Notes: generated by a model not told the origin, from the letters alone. A stretch of DNA of 64,000 nucleotides from JBHIYN01 sp041984235 (GCA_041984235.1 JBHIYN010000002.1:339761-403760), one strand, 5' to 3'. Shown: positions 33,227 through 43,315, counted from the stretch's first letter. A program made the numbers and translations.

Positions 33227-34109
33227 AGCCGTAGCGTCCGGTGATGTAGTCCTCCGTCTGCTTCTCCTTAGGCGTCGTGAACAGCCGCTTGGTCTCGCCG
33301 AACTCGATCAGGTCACCCATGTACATGAAGGCCGTGTAGTCGGACACGCGCGCGGCCTGCTGCATGTTGTGGGTGACGATGACGATGGTGTACTGCTCCT
33401 TGAGCTCGTAGATCAGCTCTTCGATCTTGAGCGTGGAGATCGGGTCCAGCGCCGAGGCCGGCTCGTCGAGCAGCAGCACTTCGGGCTCGATAGCGATGGC
33501 GCGCGCGATAACCAGGCGTTGCTGCTGGCCGCCGGACAGTCCCAGCGCGCTGTCGTGCACGCGATCCTTGACCTCGTCCCACAGCGCGGCGCCGCGCAGC
33601 GCGCGTTCGACCGCCTTGTCCAGCACCCGCCGCGTCTTGATGCCCTGGATGCGCAGGCCGTAGGCGACGTTCTCGTAGATGGTCTTCGGAAACGGGTTGG
33701 GTTTCTGGAACACCATGCCGACGCGGCGGCGCAGGTTGGCGACGTTGACCGCCCGATCGTAGATGTTCTGACCGTTGAGCAGCACCTCGCCGTCGATGCG
33801 CACGTCGTCGATGAGATCGTTCATGCGGTTGAAGCAGCGCAGCAGGGTCGACTTGCCGCAGCCGGAGGGACCGATGAACGCCGTGACCCGCCGCTCGGGG
33901 ATCGACATGTTGACGTCGCGCAGCGCCTGCTTCTCGCTGTAGTAGAGGTTCAGGCCGCGCACCTGGATGCACTCCTGCTCCCGCGCGGGGGCCGTGCCGG
34001 GCTCGCCGCCGCGCACGTTCTCGACGTCGACGCGCCGGGTGAGTGCCGCGCCCGCCTCGGCGGTGTGTCGCTCCATCGCCCTCGATCCGGTGTCAGGTTT
34101 CGGTTGCAT
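33225..34109 (-). CDS. pstB: Phosphate ABC transporter ATP-binding protein PstB
   Basis: This is the cytoplasmic ATPase of the high-affinity phosphate importer. Walker A 'GPSGCGKSTLLRCFNRMND', signature 'LSGGQQQRLVIARA' and Walker B 'VLLLDEPASALDP' are intact. An N-terminal extension of ~45 residues precedes the usual start of the domain. The ATG at 34109 overlaps the end of pstA. 294 aa. Confidence 0.97.
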   Translation of the reverse strand: MQPKPDTGSRAMERHTAEAGAALTRRVDVENVRGGEPGTAPAREQECIQVRGLNLYYSEKQALRDVNMSIPERRVTAFIGPSGCGKSTLLRCFNRMNDLIDDVRIDGEVLLNGQNIYDRAVNVANLRRRVGMVFQKPNPFPKTIYENVAYGLRIQGIKTRRVLDKAVERALRGAALWDEVKDRVHDSALGLSGGQQQRLVIARAIAIEPEVLLLDEPASALDPISTLKIEELIYELKEQYTIVIVTHNMQQAARVSDYTAFMYMGDLIEFGETKRLFTTPKEKQTEDYITGRYG

Positions 34110-35769
34110 TGTACTTTTCCCGCAGGCGGTTGCGAATGGTTATGGCGGCGAGGTTGAGGGTCACGATGATGATCACGAGCAGCAGCGAGGTGGCATAGAC
34201 CAGCGGACGCGCCGCCTCCACGTTGGGACTCTGGAAGCCGACGTCGTAGATGTGGAAGCCGAGGTGCATGAACTTGCGGTCGAGATGCAGGAAGGGGAAG
34301 TTGCCGTCCAGCGGCAGCGACGGCGCGAGCTTGACCACCCCGACCATCATCAGCGGCGCGACCTCGCCGGCGGCGCGCGCCACGGCCAGGATCAGTCCGG
34401 TCATCATCGCCGGCGTCGCCATCGGCAGGACCGTGCGCCACAGGGTCTCGGCCTTGGTCGCGCCCAGCGCCAGGCTGCCCTCGCGAATCGAGCGCGGAAT
34501 GCGGCTCAGGCCCTCCTCGGTGGCGACGATCACGACCGGCACGGTGAGCAGCGCGAGCGTCAGCGACGACCACAGGATCCCGGGCGTGCCGAAGGTCGGC
34601 GCCGGCAGCGCCTCGGGGAAGAACAGGCGGTCCAGCGAGCCGCCCAGGTAGTAGACGAAGAAGCCCAGGCCGAACACGCCGTAGACCACCGACGGCACGC
34701 CGGCGAGGTTGTTGACCGCGATGCGGATAACCCGGGTCAGCGTGCCCTGGTGGGCATACTCGCGCAGGTAGATGGCGGCGACCACGCCGAACGGGGTCAC
34801 GAACACCGACATCAGCAGCACCATCATCACGGTGCCGAAGATGGCCGGGAACACGCCGCCCTCGGTATTCGCCTCGCGCGGCTCGTCGAACACGAACTCG
34901 CCGATCTTGGCGAAGTAGTGCGCGAGCTTTTCGCCTATCCCCATGCGGTTGGGCGCGAACACGCGCACCAGGGTGTCGAATCCGAGCGTGACCTCGCGGC
35001 CATCGATGGTGCGGGCGATGAGCTGGTCGCGGGCGATGTCCTTGTACAGTGCCGCCAGCTCGGTGTTGAACACCACGTAGCGCGCGTCCAGCGCCGCGCG
35101 CTCGGCGGCGATGTCGGCGTAACGCGGATCGTCGGCGGCCGCGCCTTCCAGCTCCAGCGCGCGGGTGCGCAGGCGCAGGCGTTCGAGCGCGTAGTTGACC
35201 GCGCCCATCTCGTGCTTCTCGATGTCCTCGATGCGCGCCTTCAGCGCATGCTTGCGCTCCAGGCGTTCGGCAATCTCGTCCCATGGGCTGCCTTCCACGA
35301 ACAGGCGTTCGCCGTTCTCGGCGAGGCCCGTGACCTCGCCGTAGAAGTTGCCCCACTCCTCGCGCTCGGCGACGAACACGTCCTCGGGGTAGTCGGTGGC
35401 GCTGAAATCGGCTTCGCTGAACCACTTGAAATCGAAGCCGTAGACGTCACGGTTGCCGATCTTGAGCAGGTAGCGGTCGACGAAGTCCTGGCCCTCGGGC
35501 ACGCTGATTCCGAGCGCCTCCACGCGCGCGGCGGTAACCGTCTCGCGCTCGACGATCTCGCCCAGCGCATAGGGGTGGTCGCCTTCCGGGTGGGTCAGGG
35601 TCAGGCGCGCCACGTCCTGCGGCCAGAAATGGCCCATGCCACGCAGCGTGATCAGGATCAGCAGCCCGAACACCATCACCAGGCTGAAGCTGACCGTGCC
35701 GGCGGTCAGCCAGATCCAGGGCATGCCGGAGCGCAGCCAGGCACCGGTCGACCGTGGATTGTCTTCCAT
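34093..35769 (-). CDS. pstA: Phosphate ABC transporter permease PstA
   Basis: The inner-membrane permease has one N-terminal helix (~residues 18-42), then a long periplasmic insertion of about 240 residues, then the conserved five-helix permease core with 'GGVFPAIFGTVMMVLLMSVF', 'NNLAGVPSVVYGVFGLGFFV' and the EAA-like loop 'REGSLALGATKAETLW'. The large insertion is the long PstA form seen in many gammaproteobacteria. The ATG at 35769 gives 558 aa; the open frame above it lies opposite pstC coding and is discarded. Confidence 0.95.
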   Translation of the reverse strand: MEDNPRSTGAWLRSGMPWIWLTAGTVSFSLVMVFGLLILITLRGMGHFWPQDVARLTLTHPEGDHPYALGEIVERETVTAARVEALGISVPEGQDFVDRYLLKIGNRDVYGFDFKWFSEADFSATDYPEDVFVAEREEWGNFYGEVTGLAENGERLFVEGSPWDEIAERLERKHALKARIEDIEKHEMGAVNYALERLRLRTRALELEGAAADDPRYADIAAERAALDARYVVFNTELAALYKDIARDQLIARTIDGREVTLGFDTLVRVFAPNRMGIGEKLAHYFAKIGEFVFDEPREANTEGGVFPAIFGTVMMVLLMSVFVTPFGVVAAIYLREYAHQGTLTRVIRIAVNNLAGVPSVVYGVFGLGFFVYYLGGSLDRLFFPEALPAPTFGTPGILWSSLTLALLTVPVVIVATEEGLSRIPRSIREGSLALGATKAETLWRTVLPMATPAMMTGLILAVARAAGEVAPLMMVGVVKLAPSLPLDGNFPFLHLDRKFMHLGFHIYDVGFQSPNVEAARPLVYATSLLLVIIIVTLNLAAITIRNRLREKYNATET

Positions 35770-35771
35770 GC

Positions 35772-38057
35772 TCACAGGCTCGCGTACTTGCGGCGCAGGC
35801 GCTGGCGCACCAGCTCGGCCGCGGTGTTGACCAGGAAGGTCACCAGGAACAGCACCAGCGCGGCCAGGAACAGGATGCGGTAGTGCGTGCTGGCGACCTC
35901 GGACTCCGGCATCTCGACCGCGATGTTGGCCGACAGTGCGCGGAAGCCCTGGAAGATGTTGAGGTCCATGATCGGCGTGTTGCCGGTCGCCATCAGCACG
36001 ATCATGGTCTCGCCGACGGCGCGGCCCATGCCGATCATGATGGCGGAGAAGATGCCCGGGCTGGCGGTCAGCAGCACCACCCGGATCGCGGTCTGCCACG
36101 GCGTCGCACCCAATGCCAGCGAGCCCATGGTCAGCGAGCGCGGCACGCTGAACACCGCGTCCTCGCTGATCGAGAAGATGGTCGGGATGACGGCGAAGCC
36201 GATGGCGACGCCGACCACCAGCGAGTTGCGCTGGTCGTAGGTGATGCCGTACTCGGTGCTCATCCAGTGCGTCAGGCTGCCACCGAAGAACCACACCTCG
36301 AGCAGGCTGCCGAGGGCCAGGCTGAGCCAGCCGCCGGCGAAGATCACCGGGATCAGCAGCAGCGCTTCCCAGCCGTCCGGTACCGCCTCGCGCAGGCGCC
36401 GCGGCAGGTGCATCCACAGCCATGCCGAGGCGACGATGGCGAGCGGCACCAGGGCGACCGAGAGGAAGAAGCCGAGCAGCTCCTGCTCGACCAGCGGCGC
36501 GAACCACAGCCCCGCCAGGAAGCCGAGAATGACCGTCGGCAGCGCCGCCATGACCTCGATCGAGGGCTTGACGATGGCGCGCATCGTCGGCGTCATGAAG
36601 TAGGCGGTGTAGATCGCACCGAGCACCGCCAGCGGCATCGCGAACAGCATCGAGTAGAAGGTCGCCTTGAGCGTGCCGAAGGTCAGCGGCGTGAGGCTGT
36701 ACTTGGGCTCGAAATCGCTGCTCGCCGACGACGACTGCCAGATGTACTCGGGCTCGGCGCGACTCTCGTACCACACCTTGCCCCACAGGGCCTGGAACGA
36801 CACCTCCGGATGGTCGTTGTCGATGTCCAGCACCTGCAGCGCGCCGTCGGTACCGGCGATGACCGCACTGCTCGCGCGCGGCGACATCGCGGCCGCGGCC
36901 ACCCCGCCGCGTGGCAGCGGCTCGACCGTAATCCGGCGCCCGGCGGTGGCGTGGTAGAGACCGAAGTTGCCGTCCACGTCGATCGCGGCGAAACCCTTGC
37001 GGTAATGCTCGGGCGCGATGCCTGCAATCGCCGCCGGCATGGGCGGGAACTCGCGCACGCGGGCCAGCGTGTAGACGTTGTTCTCGTCGCGCACCGGGAA
37101 CCACTGCGTGACGCCGCCGGCGCTGTCGCCGACGATGACCGAAATCCCGCCGCTCAGGAAATCGAGCGCGGTGACCGTTCCGTGGTCGCCGACCGCGCTG
37201 GCGCGATCGACCAGGGTCACGTCGCCCTTGTCGTAGATGTCGAACAGGGTCAGCACGCCATCGGCCGTCACCACGAACAGCTCGCGCTGGTCGACGTCGA
37301 TGGCGATGTGGGTGACCTCCTTGCCGTCGATCGGCAGGGTCGCGTGCGACGCGGTGACGGTCAGCGATTCGTCGAGGAAGGAGACTTCCTGGGCCAGGTG
37401 CGTGAGCAGGGTGCGGCCATCGGCAGTGACCGCGACCAGCGTGGTCTCCTCCTCGCCCGACTGCCCGGCGAGCAGGCGCAGCGGCTGGCCCTGCTCGTCG
37501 ACCACCACCGCCTCGGCGCCCAGCGGATAGCTCATGCTCGGCGTGATCAGGCGCTGGTCGTCCGGGTAGCTGACCGCGTAGTCGGCGCGCGCGATCACCG
37601 CGCGCCCGTCGTCGGTGCCGACGAACAGCGTGCGCGCGTGCGGGTCGCCGGTCGCCAGCGCGGTCGCGCTCGCGTCGGGGACCGCCTCCAGCAGGTCACC
37701 GGCGGCGCGTTCGGTGCCGTCGCCCAGGGCGAGGAAGCGGTAGCCGCCGTCGACGTCGACGTCGAGCGCCAGCTCGGCGTACTCGTCGAGCGCGATGGCC
37801 GCGGTGGCGGCCTGCCCCGGGCGCGCCAGCTCGGCGCGGCGGGTGACCTCGGCGCCCTCGAACAGTGGCAGCACGACGTAGAAAAGATAGAAAAAAATCA
37901 GCAGGATGGCGATCAGCACGGCAATCCCGCCGACGGCCATCAGCCACGCGAAGACGCGGTCCTTGAGCAGGCGCAGGCGCTCGCGCGCGGAGCGCCCCAG
38001 CATCAGGTCCGTCTCGTCCGCGACGCTGGCAGGAAGTTCGGGCGGGTCAGGCTGCAT
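35772..38057 (-). CDS. pstC: Phosphate ABC transporter permease PstC, long form
   Basis: The 761-aa permease has an N-terminal helix (~residues 31-55), a large extracytoplasmic region (~60-440) resembling a beta-propeller-like domain, and the permease core with 'LKATFYSMLFAMPLAVLGAI', 'MAALPTVILGFLAG' and 'TMGSLALGATPWQTAI'. E. coli PstC is much shorter; the long form goes with the long PstA. The ATG at 38057 is used. It is first in the pstCAB-phoU set, behind a good Pho box. pstS is not adjacent. Confidence 0.94.
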   Translation of the reverse strand: MQPDPPELPASVADETDLMLGRSARERLRLLKDRVFAWLMAVGGIAVLIAILLIFFYLFYVVLPLFEGAEVTRRAELARPGQAATAAIALDEYAELALDVDVDGGYRFLALGDGTERAAGDLLEAVPDASATALATGDPHARTLFVGTDDGRAVIARADYAVSYPDDQRLITPSMSYPLGAEAVVVDEQGQPLRLLAGQSGEEETTLVAVTADGRTLLTHLAQEVSFLDESLTVTASHATLPIDGKEVTHIAIDVDQRELFVVTADGVLTLFDIYDKGDVTLVDRASAVGDHGTVTALDFLSGGISVIVGDSAGGVTQWFPVRDENNVYTLARVREFPPMPAAIAGIAPEHYRKGFAAIDVDGNFGLYHATAGRRITVEPLPRGGVAAAAMSPRASSAVIAGTDGALQVLDIDNDHPEVSFQALWGKVWYESRAEPEYIWQSSSASSDFEPKYSLTPLTFGTLKATFYSMLFAMPLAVLGAIYTAYFMTPTMRAIVKPSIEVMAALPTVILGFLAGLWFAPLVEQELLGFFLSVALVPLAIVASAWLWMHLPRRLREAVPDGWEALLLIPVIFAGGWLSLALGSLLEVWFFGGSLTHWMSTEYGITYDQRNSLVVGVAIGFAVIPTIFSISEDAVFSVPRSLTMGSLALGATPWQTAIRVVLLTASPGIFSAIMIGMGRAVGETMIVLMATGNTPIMDLNIFQGFRALSANIAVEMPESEVASTHYRILFLAALVLFLVTFLVNTAAELVRQRLRRKYASL

Positions 38058-38175
38058 ACGGGCTCGTTGGAAGGCGCGGCATCGGTGCGGGCCGCACCGC
38101 CGCATCCGGCCAGGGGTGGGGTCTCGGGCAGGCGCCGGTCCTGCTCACCGCGGCTCGGGTGAGGCGCCGTTCCCG

Positions 38176-38209
38176 ATTATTGGACCCGATTGTTACGATT
38201 ATATGACAG
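38176..38209 (-). promoter_or_regulatory. Pho box and -10 before pstC
   Basis: On the minus strand CTGTCAT (perfect half-site, 38203-38209) is followed after 4 bases by TCGTAAC, and then by AATAAT (38176-38181) at the distance expected for a -10 when PhoB replaces the -35. This is the best regulatory match in the window and predicts PhoB control of pstCAB-phoU. Confidence 0.7.
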
Positions 38210-38227
38210 CCGGAACGCTGTGCGAGG

Positions 38228-39088
38228 TCATTTGATCGCGGCGATGTAGGCGATCCAGCCGGCATCGGCATCCGCCGTCTCGACCGGCTCGAACTCGCCG
38301 GAACCCTCCTCCTCGTCCTCGTCCCAGCCTTGCCAGTAGACGATGGTGCGAGCGTAACCGGCCTCTTCCAGGATCTCCCTGATCTCGGGCAGGGTCCACA
38401 GTCGCCAGTGGTAGGTGAAGGCCTGTTTCAGCCGCGAGCCGTCGGGGAAACGGAAATGGATGTGGCAGGTCATGTGGCCGTTGACCGGGTTGTAGGCGGC
38501 CTGGTCCCAGACGTAGGTGAAGGCGTCGTGCTCGGTACGTTCCTTGAGCACGCGGAAGGCGTCGTAGCCGCCGAAGCAGTCGAGGAAGAACACGCCGTCG
38601 TCGACCAGGCTCTCGCGCACGCGGCGGAAGTAGCGCCTGAGCTCGGCGCGCTCGGTGAACAGGAAATAGCTGAAGTTCATCGCCAGCACCACGTCCTGCA
38701 GCGGTGTCTGCACCTCCAGCACGTCGTCGTTGAGCAGCACGATGCGCTCGCGGGCCGACGGTTTCATGGGGTGCAGATGATGCGCTTCGCCCCAGGCCAG
38801 CACCTCGGCGTCGAGGTCGACGCCGGTGGCGTAGTTGTCGTTGCGCCGGCGCACCCACTCGCTGGAGGTATTGGCGGTGCCGCAGAAGTCCTCGCGCAGG
38901 TAGCGTGCGCGGCGCCCGCGCAGGCGTTCGAACTCGGCGTCGACGAAATCGATCTCGGCCTCGACGTTCTGCACCGAGGCCTCGTACAGCAGGTGGCGGT
39001 CGGCGCCGTCGGCCGCCTTCAGGCGTTTGCCCTTGCGGCGCTTGCCGTCCTTCGCCCGATCGTCGCCCTTGTTCTTGCGTTTCGCCAT
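38228..39088 (-). CDS. Class I SAM-dependent methyltransferase of unknown substrate
   Basis: The N-terminus is Lys/Arg-rich (residues 1-25). The Rossmann-type region has 'LREDFCGTANTSSEWVRR' and 'YATGVDLDAEVLAWG' (acidic residue for SAM ribose), then 'VLAMNFSYFLFTERAELRRY'. The C-terminal part has 'AFTYHWRLWTLPEIREILEEAG', as in small-molecule methyltransferases. No substrate can be inferred. It lies between pstC and ppk1, divergent from ppk1. 286 aa. Confidence 0.82.
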   Translation of the reverse strand: MAKRKNKGDDRAKDGKRRKGKRLKAADGADRHLLYEASVQNVEAEIDFVDAEFERLRGRRARYLREDFCGTANTSSEWVRRRNDNYATGVDLDAEVLAWGEAHHLHPMKPSARERIVLLNDDVLEVQTPLQDVVLAMNFSYFLFTERAELRRYFRRVRESLVDDGVFFLDCFGGYDAFRVLKERTEHDAFTYVWDQAAYNPVNGHMTCHIHFRFPDGSRLKQAFTYHWRLWTLPEIREILEEAGYARTIVYWQGWDEDEEEGSGEFEPVETADADAGWIAYIAAIK

Positions 39089-39216
39089 GGTCGCTCGTCC
39101 TCAGGTGGTGGGCTTGCGGTGCCGCCGAAAAGCGCGCAATCTTAAACGTCCGGCCCGCAAAATGCACCGCGGCGGCCCGCCCACCGCACGGGCACGACCG
39201 TCGCCAGATCCAGTCC

Positions 39217-41292
39217 ATGGACGCTAAAACCCTCCAGATCGGCGACCCCGAGCTCTATTTCAATCGCGAGCTGTCGCTGCTGGAATTCAACCGCCGCGTC
39301 CTCGAGCAGGCCAAGGACACCAGCAATCCGCTGCTCGAACGACTGCGCTTCCTGTGCATCTCGAGCAGCAACCTGGACGAGTTCTTCGAGATCCGCGTCG
39401 CCGGCCTCAAGCAGCAGGTCGCCTTCGCCCCGGCGCCGGCCGGACCGGACCAGATGACGCCGGCCGAGCAGCTGCGCGCGATCAGCAGCCACGCCCACGG
39501 CCTGGTCGAGGAGCAGTACCGCATCTTGAACGAGGAGCTGCTGCCGCAGCTCGCCGAGGAGGAGATCCACTTCCTCAAGCGCTCCGAGTGGAACGCCCGC
39601 CAGTCGCAGTGGGTAAGGCGCTTCTTCAACCGCGAGCTGCTGCCGGTGCTGAGCCCGATCGGGCTGGACCCCTCGCACCCCTTTCCGCGCATCCTCAACA
39701 AGAGCCTGAACTTCCTGGTCTCGCTGGAGGGCACCGACGCCTTCGGCCGCAACTCCGCGATTGCCATCGTGCAGGCGCCTCGCTCGCTGCCGCGCATCAT
39801 CAACATCCCGGAGAACTACGCCGGCGGCCCGCACGAGTTCGTGTTCCTGTCCTCGATCATCCACGCCCACGTCGACGACATCTTCCCCGGCATGCGCGTG
39901 ACCGGCTGCTACCAGTTCCGCGTCACGCGCAACTCGGATCTCTTCGTCGACGACGAGGAGGTCGAGGATTTGCTGCAGGCGCTGGAGGGCGAGCTGCAGC
40001 AGCGCCGCTTCGGTGACGCCGTGCGCCTGGAGGTGGCGAGCGAGTGTCCGCAGGAGATGTTCAGCCTGCTGACCCACGAGTTCGGCCTGCTCGAGCAGGA
40101 CGTCTACGCCTGCAACGGCCCGGTCAACCTGACCCGGCTGATGGCGGTGCCGGACATGATCGAGCGTCCGGACCTCAAGTTCCCGCCGTTCGTCCCGGGC
40201 CGCCCGCTGCGCCTGACGCGCAACGCCGACATGTTCGATGTCATCCGCCGCGGCGACGTGCTGCTGCACCACCCGTTCCAGTCCTTCGCACCGATCATCG
40301 ACTTCCTGTTCCAGGCCGCGCGCGATCCCGCGGTGCTCGTGATCAAGCAGACCCTGTACCGCACCGGCCCCGATTCCGCCATCGTGCAGGCGCTGGTCGA
40401 GGCCGCGCGCGAGGGCAAGGAAGTGACGGTGGTCATCGAGCTCAAGGCGCGCTTCGACGAGGAGGCCAACATCGAACTCGCCACCCGCCTGCAGGAGGCC
40501 GGCGCGCACGTCGTCTACGGCATCGTCGGCCACAAGACGCACGCCAAGATGCTGCTGGTGGTGCGGCGCGAAGGCAAGCAGCTCAGGCGCTACGTGCACC
40601 TCGGCACCGGCAACTACCACCCCAAGACCGCGCGCGTGTACACCGACTATGGCCTCTTCACCTGCGACAACACCATCGGCGTGGACGTGCAGAAGCTGTT
40701 CCACCAGCTCACCGCGCCGGGCCGCGCCGGCAAGCTGAAGAAGCTGTTGCACTCGCCGTTCACCATGCACAAGACGGTTATCGAGCTGATCGACCGCGAG
40801 GCCGGGAACGCGCGCGCCGGCAAGAGCGCGCGCATCATCGCCAAGATGAACTCGCTGTCCGAGGTGCAGACCATCGACGCCCTCTACCGCGCGTCGCAGG
40901 CCGGGGTGAAGATCGATCTCATCGTGCGCGGCGTGTGCGCCATCCGCCCCGGGGTGGAGGGGATCTCCGACAACATCCGCGTGCGCTCCATCGTCGGCCG
41001 CTTCCTCGAGCACTCGCGGGTGTTCTGCTTCCACAACGAGGGCCAGCCGGAGATCTACCTGTCCAGCGCGGACTGGATGGGGCGCAATTTCTTCAACCGC
41101 ATCGAGACCGCGTTCCTGATCGAGGACAAGCGCCTGCAGCAGCGCATCATGAAGGAATGCCTGAACAACTGCCTGGCCGACAACACGCGCGCCTGGCTGC
41201 TGCGCCCGGACGGCACCTACACCCGCAGCAAGCCGGGCTCGGCGCGGCCGCGCGACGCGCAGCAGATCCTGCTCGACAGCCTCGCCGGCTGA
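39217..41292 (+). CDS. ppk1: Polyphosphate kinase 1
   Basis: PPK1 polymerises the gamma-phosphate of ATP into polyphosphate. The N-terminus 'YFNRELSLLEFNRRVLEQA' and the PLD-type motif 'IVGHKTHAKMLLVVR' with the phosphorylated His are present, as are 'YVHLGTGNYHPKTARVYTD' and 'EIYLSSADWMGRNF'. The ATG at 39217 gives 691 aa. It is convergent with ppx, with stops 8 bp apart. No Pho box is visible upstream. Confidence 0.97.
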   Translation: MDAKTLQIGDPELYFNRELSLLEFNRRVLEQAKDTSNPLLERLRFLCISSSNLDEFFEIRVAGLKQQVAFAPAPAGPDQMTPAEQLRAISSHAHGLVEEQYRILNEELLPQLAEEEIHFLKRSEWNARQSQWVRRFFNRELLPVLSPIGLDPSHPFPRILNKSLNFLVSLEGTDAFGRNSAIAIVQAPRSLPRIINIPENYAGGPHEFVFLSSIIHAHVDDIFPGMRVTGCYQFRVTRNSDLFVDDEEVEDLLQALEGELQQRRFGDAVRLEVASECPQEMFSLLTHEFGLLEQDVYACNGPVNLTRLMAVPDMIERPDLKFPPFVPGRPLRLTRNADMFDVIRRGDVLLHHPFQSFAPIIDFLFQAARDPAVLVIKQTLYRTGPDSAIVQALVEAAREGKEVTVVIELKARFDEEANIELATRLQEAGAHVVYGIVGHKTHAKMLLVVRREGKQLRRYVHLGTGNYHPKTARVYTDYGLFTCDNTIGVDVQKLFHQLTAPGRAGKLKKLLHSPFTMHKTVIELIDREAGNARAGKSARIIAKMNSLSEVQTIDALYRASQAGVKIDLIVRGVCAIRPGVEGISDNIRVRSIVGRFLEHSRVFCFHNEGQPEIYLSSADWMGRNFFNRIETAFLIEDKRLQQRIMKECLNNCLADNTRAWLLRPDGTYTRSKPGSARPRDAQQILLDSLAG

Positions 41293-41299
41293 GCCGGCG

Positions 41300-42811
41300 C
41301 TACTTGAACTTGAGCTTGATGCCGGCCGCCTTGAGGTAGCCGGCCTCGGACTCGAGATCGACGCGCGTCAGCGGATGCGCCGCCAGCCAGTCGTCGGGGA
41401 AGCCCAGCTTGAGGGTCTTGTCGTCGACCGTTAGGCGCAGTGCCGGCAGCGGGTCGTCGCTGCGCCGGCGGTGCAGCAGGAACGCGAGTCGCAGCAGCAC
41501 GCACAGCCGCAGCACGACCTCGGCGTGCTCGCTCGGCAGGCGGCCGAACTCGCCGAGCGGGATCTTGCGCCGGTGGCCGCGCACCAGCGCCGCCAGCCGG
41601 CGCTGCTCGCCGCGGGCGAAGCCGGGCATGTCGAGGTGGCTGAGCAGGTAGGCGCCGTGCTTGTGGTACTGGCTGTGCGACACCGACAGCCCGATCTCGT
41701 GCAGGGACGCCGCCCAGCGCAACAGGCGACGCTGGTCCTCACCCAGCGCCCACGCCCCGGCGGCGGCGTCGAACAGGGTCAGTGCGGTGCTCGCGACACG
41801 CTCGCCATGCACGGCGTCGAGATGGTAGCGACGGACCAGCTCGGCCAGGGTGCGCTCGCGCACGTCCTCCTGGTGGATGCGCCCGAGCAGATCGTAGAGC
41901 AGGCCTTCGCGCAGGGCGCTGTCGCTGACGCGCATGCGCTCGATGCCGAGCGCCTCGAACGCCGCGGTCAGGATCGCGACACCGCCCGGCAGTACCGCGC
42001 GCCGATCGTCGGACAGGCCCTTGAGGTCGAGCTTGTCGACATGGCCGGCGTCGATCATGGCCTTGCCCAGGGTCTCCAGGCTGTCCGGGGTGATGCCCTC
42101 GCCGCTCCAGCCCTGCTGGATGACGATCTCGCGGATCGCGAGAATGGTGCCGGAAGCACCGATCACCGACTGCCAGCCCTGGCGGCGGAAGCCGACCTCG
42201 AACGGCTCCAGCTCCTGGCGGGCGGCAATCACCGCCGCGCGCAGCGCCTTGCCCTCGACCCGGCCGTCGCCGAAGAAGCGCATCGAATGGCTGACGCAGC
42301 CCATGTGCAGGCTCTCCATCTGCTGCGGGTCGAAGCCGTGGCCGAGGATGAACTCGGTGCTGCCGCCGCCGATGTCGATGACCAGGCGTTCGACCGCACC
42401 GTCGTCGACCCCGTGCGAGACGCCGAGGTAGATCAGCCGCGCCTCCTCGTAGCCGGAGATGACGTCGATCGGGTGACCCAGCGCGGCCTCCGCGCGCGCG
42501 ATGAAGGCCCACGCGTTGCGCGCCTTGCGCAGGGTGTTGGTGCCGACGATGCGCACCTTGTCGTGCGGCAGATCGCGGATGCGCTCGCCGAAGCGCGAGA
42601 GGCACTCCAGCGCGCGCGTCATCGCCTTCGGCGTGAGGTTGTTGTCCGTGTCCAGACCACCGGCCATGCGCACCGCCTCGCGCATGCGATCGACCACCCG
42701 GAAGCCGTCATCCGTGGGGCGCGCGACGATCATGTGAAAGCTGTTCGAGCCCAGGTCGATGGCGGCGAGGGTCTCGGCGGCGGCGTTATTCGGTTGGCTG
42801 GCAGGGTCCAC
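41300..42811 (-). CDS. ppx: Exopolyphosphatase (Ppx/GppA family)
   Basis: This ASKHA-fold phosphatase removes terminal phosphate from polyphosphate; GppA-type activity on pppGpp is also known in the family. 'LAAIDLGSNSFHMIVAR' and 'LVIDIGGGSTEFILG' are the phosphate loops; the C-terminal half is an HD-like helical domain. Start is GTG at 42811, 503 aa. Pairing with ppk1 favours Ppx. Confidence 0.94.
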   Translation of the reverse strand: MDPASQPNNAAAETLAAIDLGSNSFHMIVARPTDDGFRVVDRMREAVRMAGGLDTDNNLTPKAMTRALECLSRFGERIRDLPHDKVRIVGTNTLRKARNAWAFIARAEAALGHPIDVISGYEEARLIYLGVSHGVDDGAVERLVIDIGGGSTEFILGHGFDPQQMESLHMGCVSHSMRFFGDGRVEGKALRAAVIAARQELEPFEVGFRRQGWQSVIGASGTILAIREIVIQQGWSGEGITPDSLETLGKAMIDAGHVDKLDLKGLSDDRRAVLPGGVAILTAAFEALGIERMRVSDSALREGLLYDLLGRIHQEDVRERTLAELVRRYHLDAVHGERVASTALTLFDAAAGAWALGEDQRRLLRWAASLHEIGLSVSHSQYHKHGAYLLSHLDMPGFARGEQRRLAALVRGHRRKIPLGEFGRLPSEHAEVVLRLCVLLRLAFLLHRRRSDDPLPALRLTVDDKTLKLGFPDDWLAAHPLTRVDLESEAGYLKAAGIKLKFK

Positions 42812-42886
42812 GGACGTTCGTCAGGGGCGCGGCGGGATTTATACTGACAGTAATGACACCAGCATGAAAGCGCGGAGGGGAGCACG

Positions 42887-43306
42887 ATGAGTGAAGCGGA
42901 CATCAAGCGGGTCGATCCCGGCGAGGCAGCGCAGGTGCTTGCGCAAACGGACGGCGCCATCCTCGTCGACGTGCGCTCGAAGCTCGAGTTCGATTACATC
43001 GGCCACCCGGTGGGCGCGGTCAACGTGATGTGGAAGGACTACCCGGACTGGCAGGAGAACCCGAACTTCGTCGCCGAGGTCAAAGCGGCGCTGGCCGCGC
43101 AGGGCGGCGACGACCCCGACCGGCCCATCCTCGCCATCTGCCGCAGCGGCGCGCGCTCGCTGGCCGCGGCCAAGGCGCTGGACGCGGCCGGCTATCGCAA
43201 TCTGTACAACGTCGAGCAGGGCTTCGAGGGCGACAAGGACGCGCACGGCCACCGCGGCACCGTCGGCGGGTGGAAGGCGGCGGGCCTCCCCTGGGAACAA
43301 ACCTAG
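42887..43306 (+). CDS. Rhodanese-like domain protein
   Basis: This single-domain sulfurtransferase candidate has 'AILVDVRSKLEFDYIGHPVG' and the active-site loop 'AICRSGARSLAAAK' with Cys. It is cytoplasmic, with no signal peptide. The ATG at 42887 follows a purine-rich GGAGGGGAG site. Length 139 aa. It is divergent from ppx. A 150-bp tandem repeat array starts immediately downstream. Confidence 0.9.
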   Translation: MSEADIKRVDPGEAAQVLAQTDGAILVDVRSKLEFDYIGHPVGAVNVMWKDYPDWQENPNFVAEVKAALAAQGGDDPDRPILAICRSGARSLAAAKALDAAGYRNLYNVEQGFEGDKDAHGHRGTVGGWKAAGLPWEQT

Positions 43307-43315
43307 GGGGAAACC

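Noticed and set aside
34093..37104. Possible 1003-residue extended PstA
   Set aside because: The extra upstream part is the out-of-frame shadow of pstC; PstA homology starts at the ATG at 35769 just below the pstC stop.
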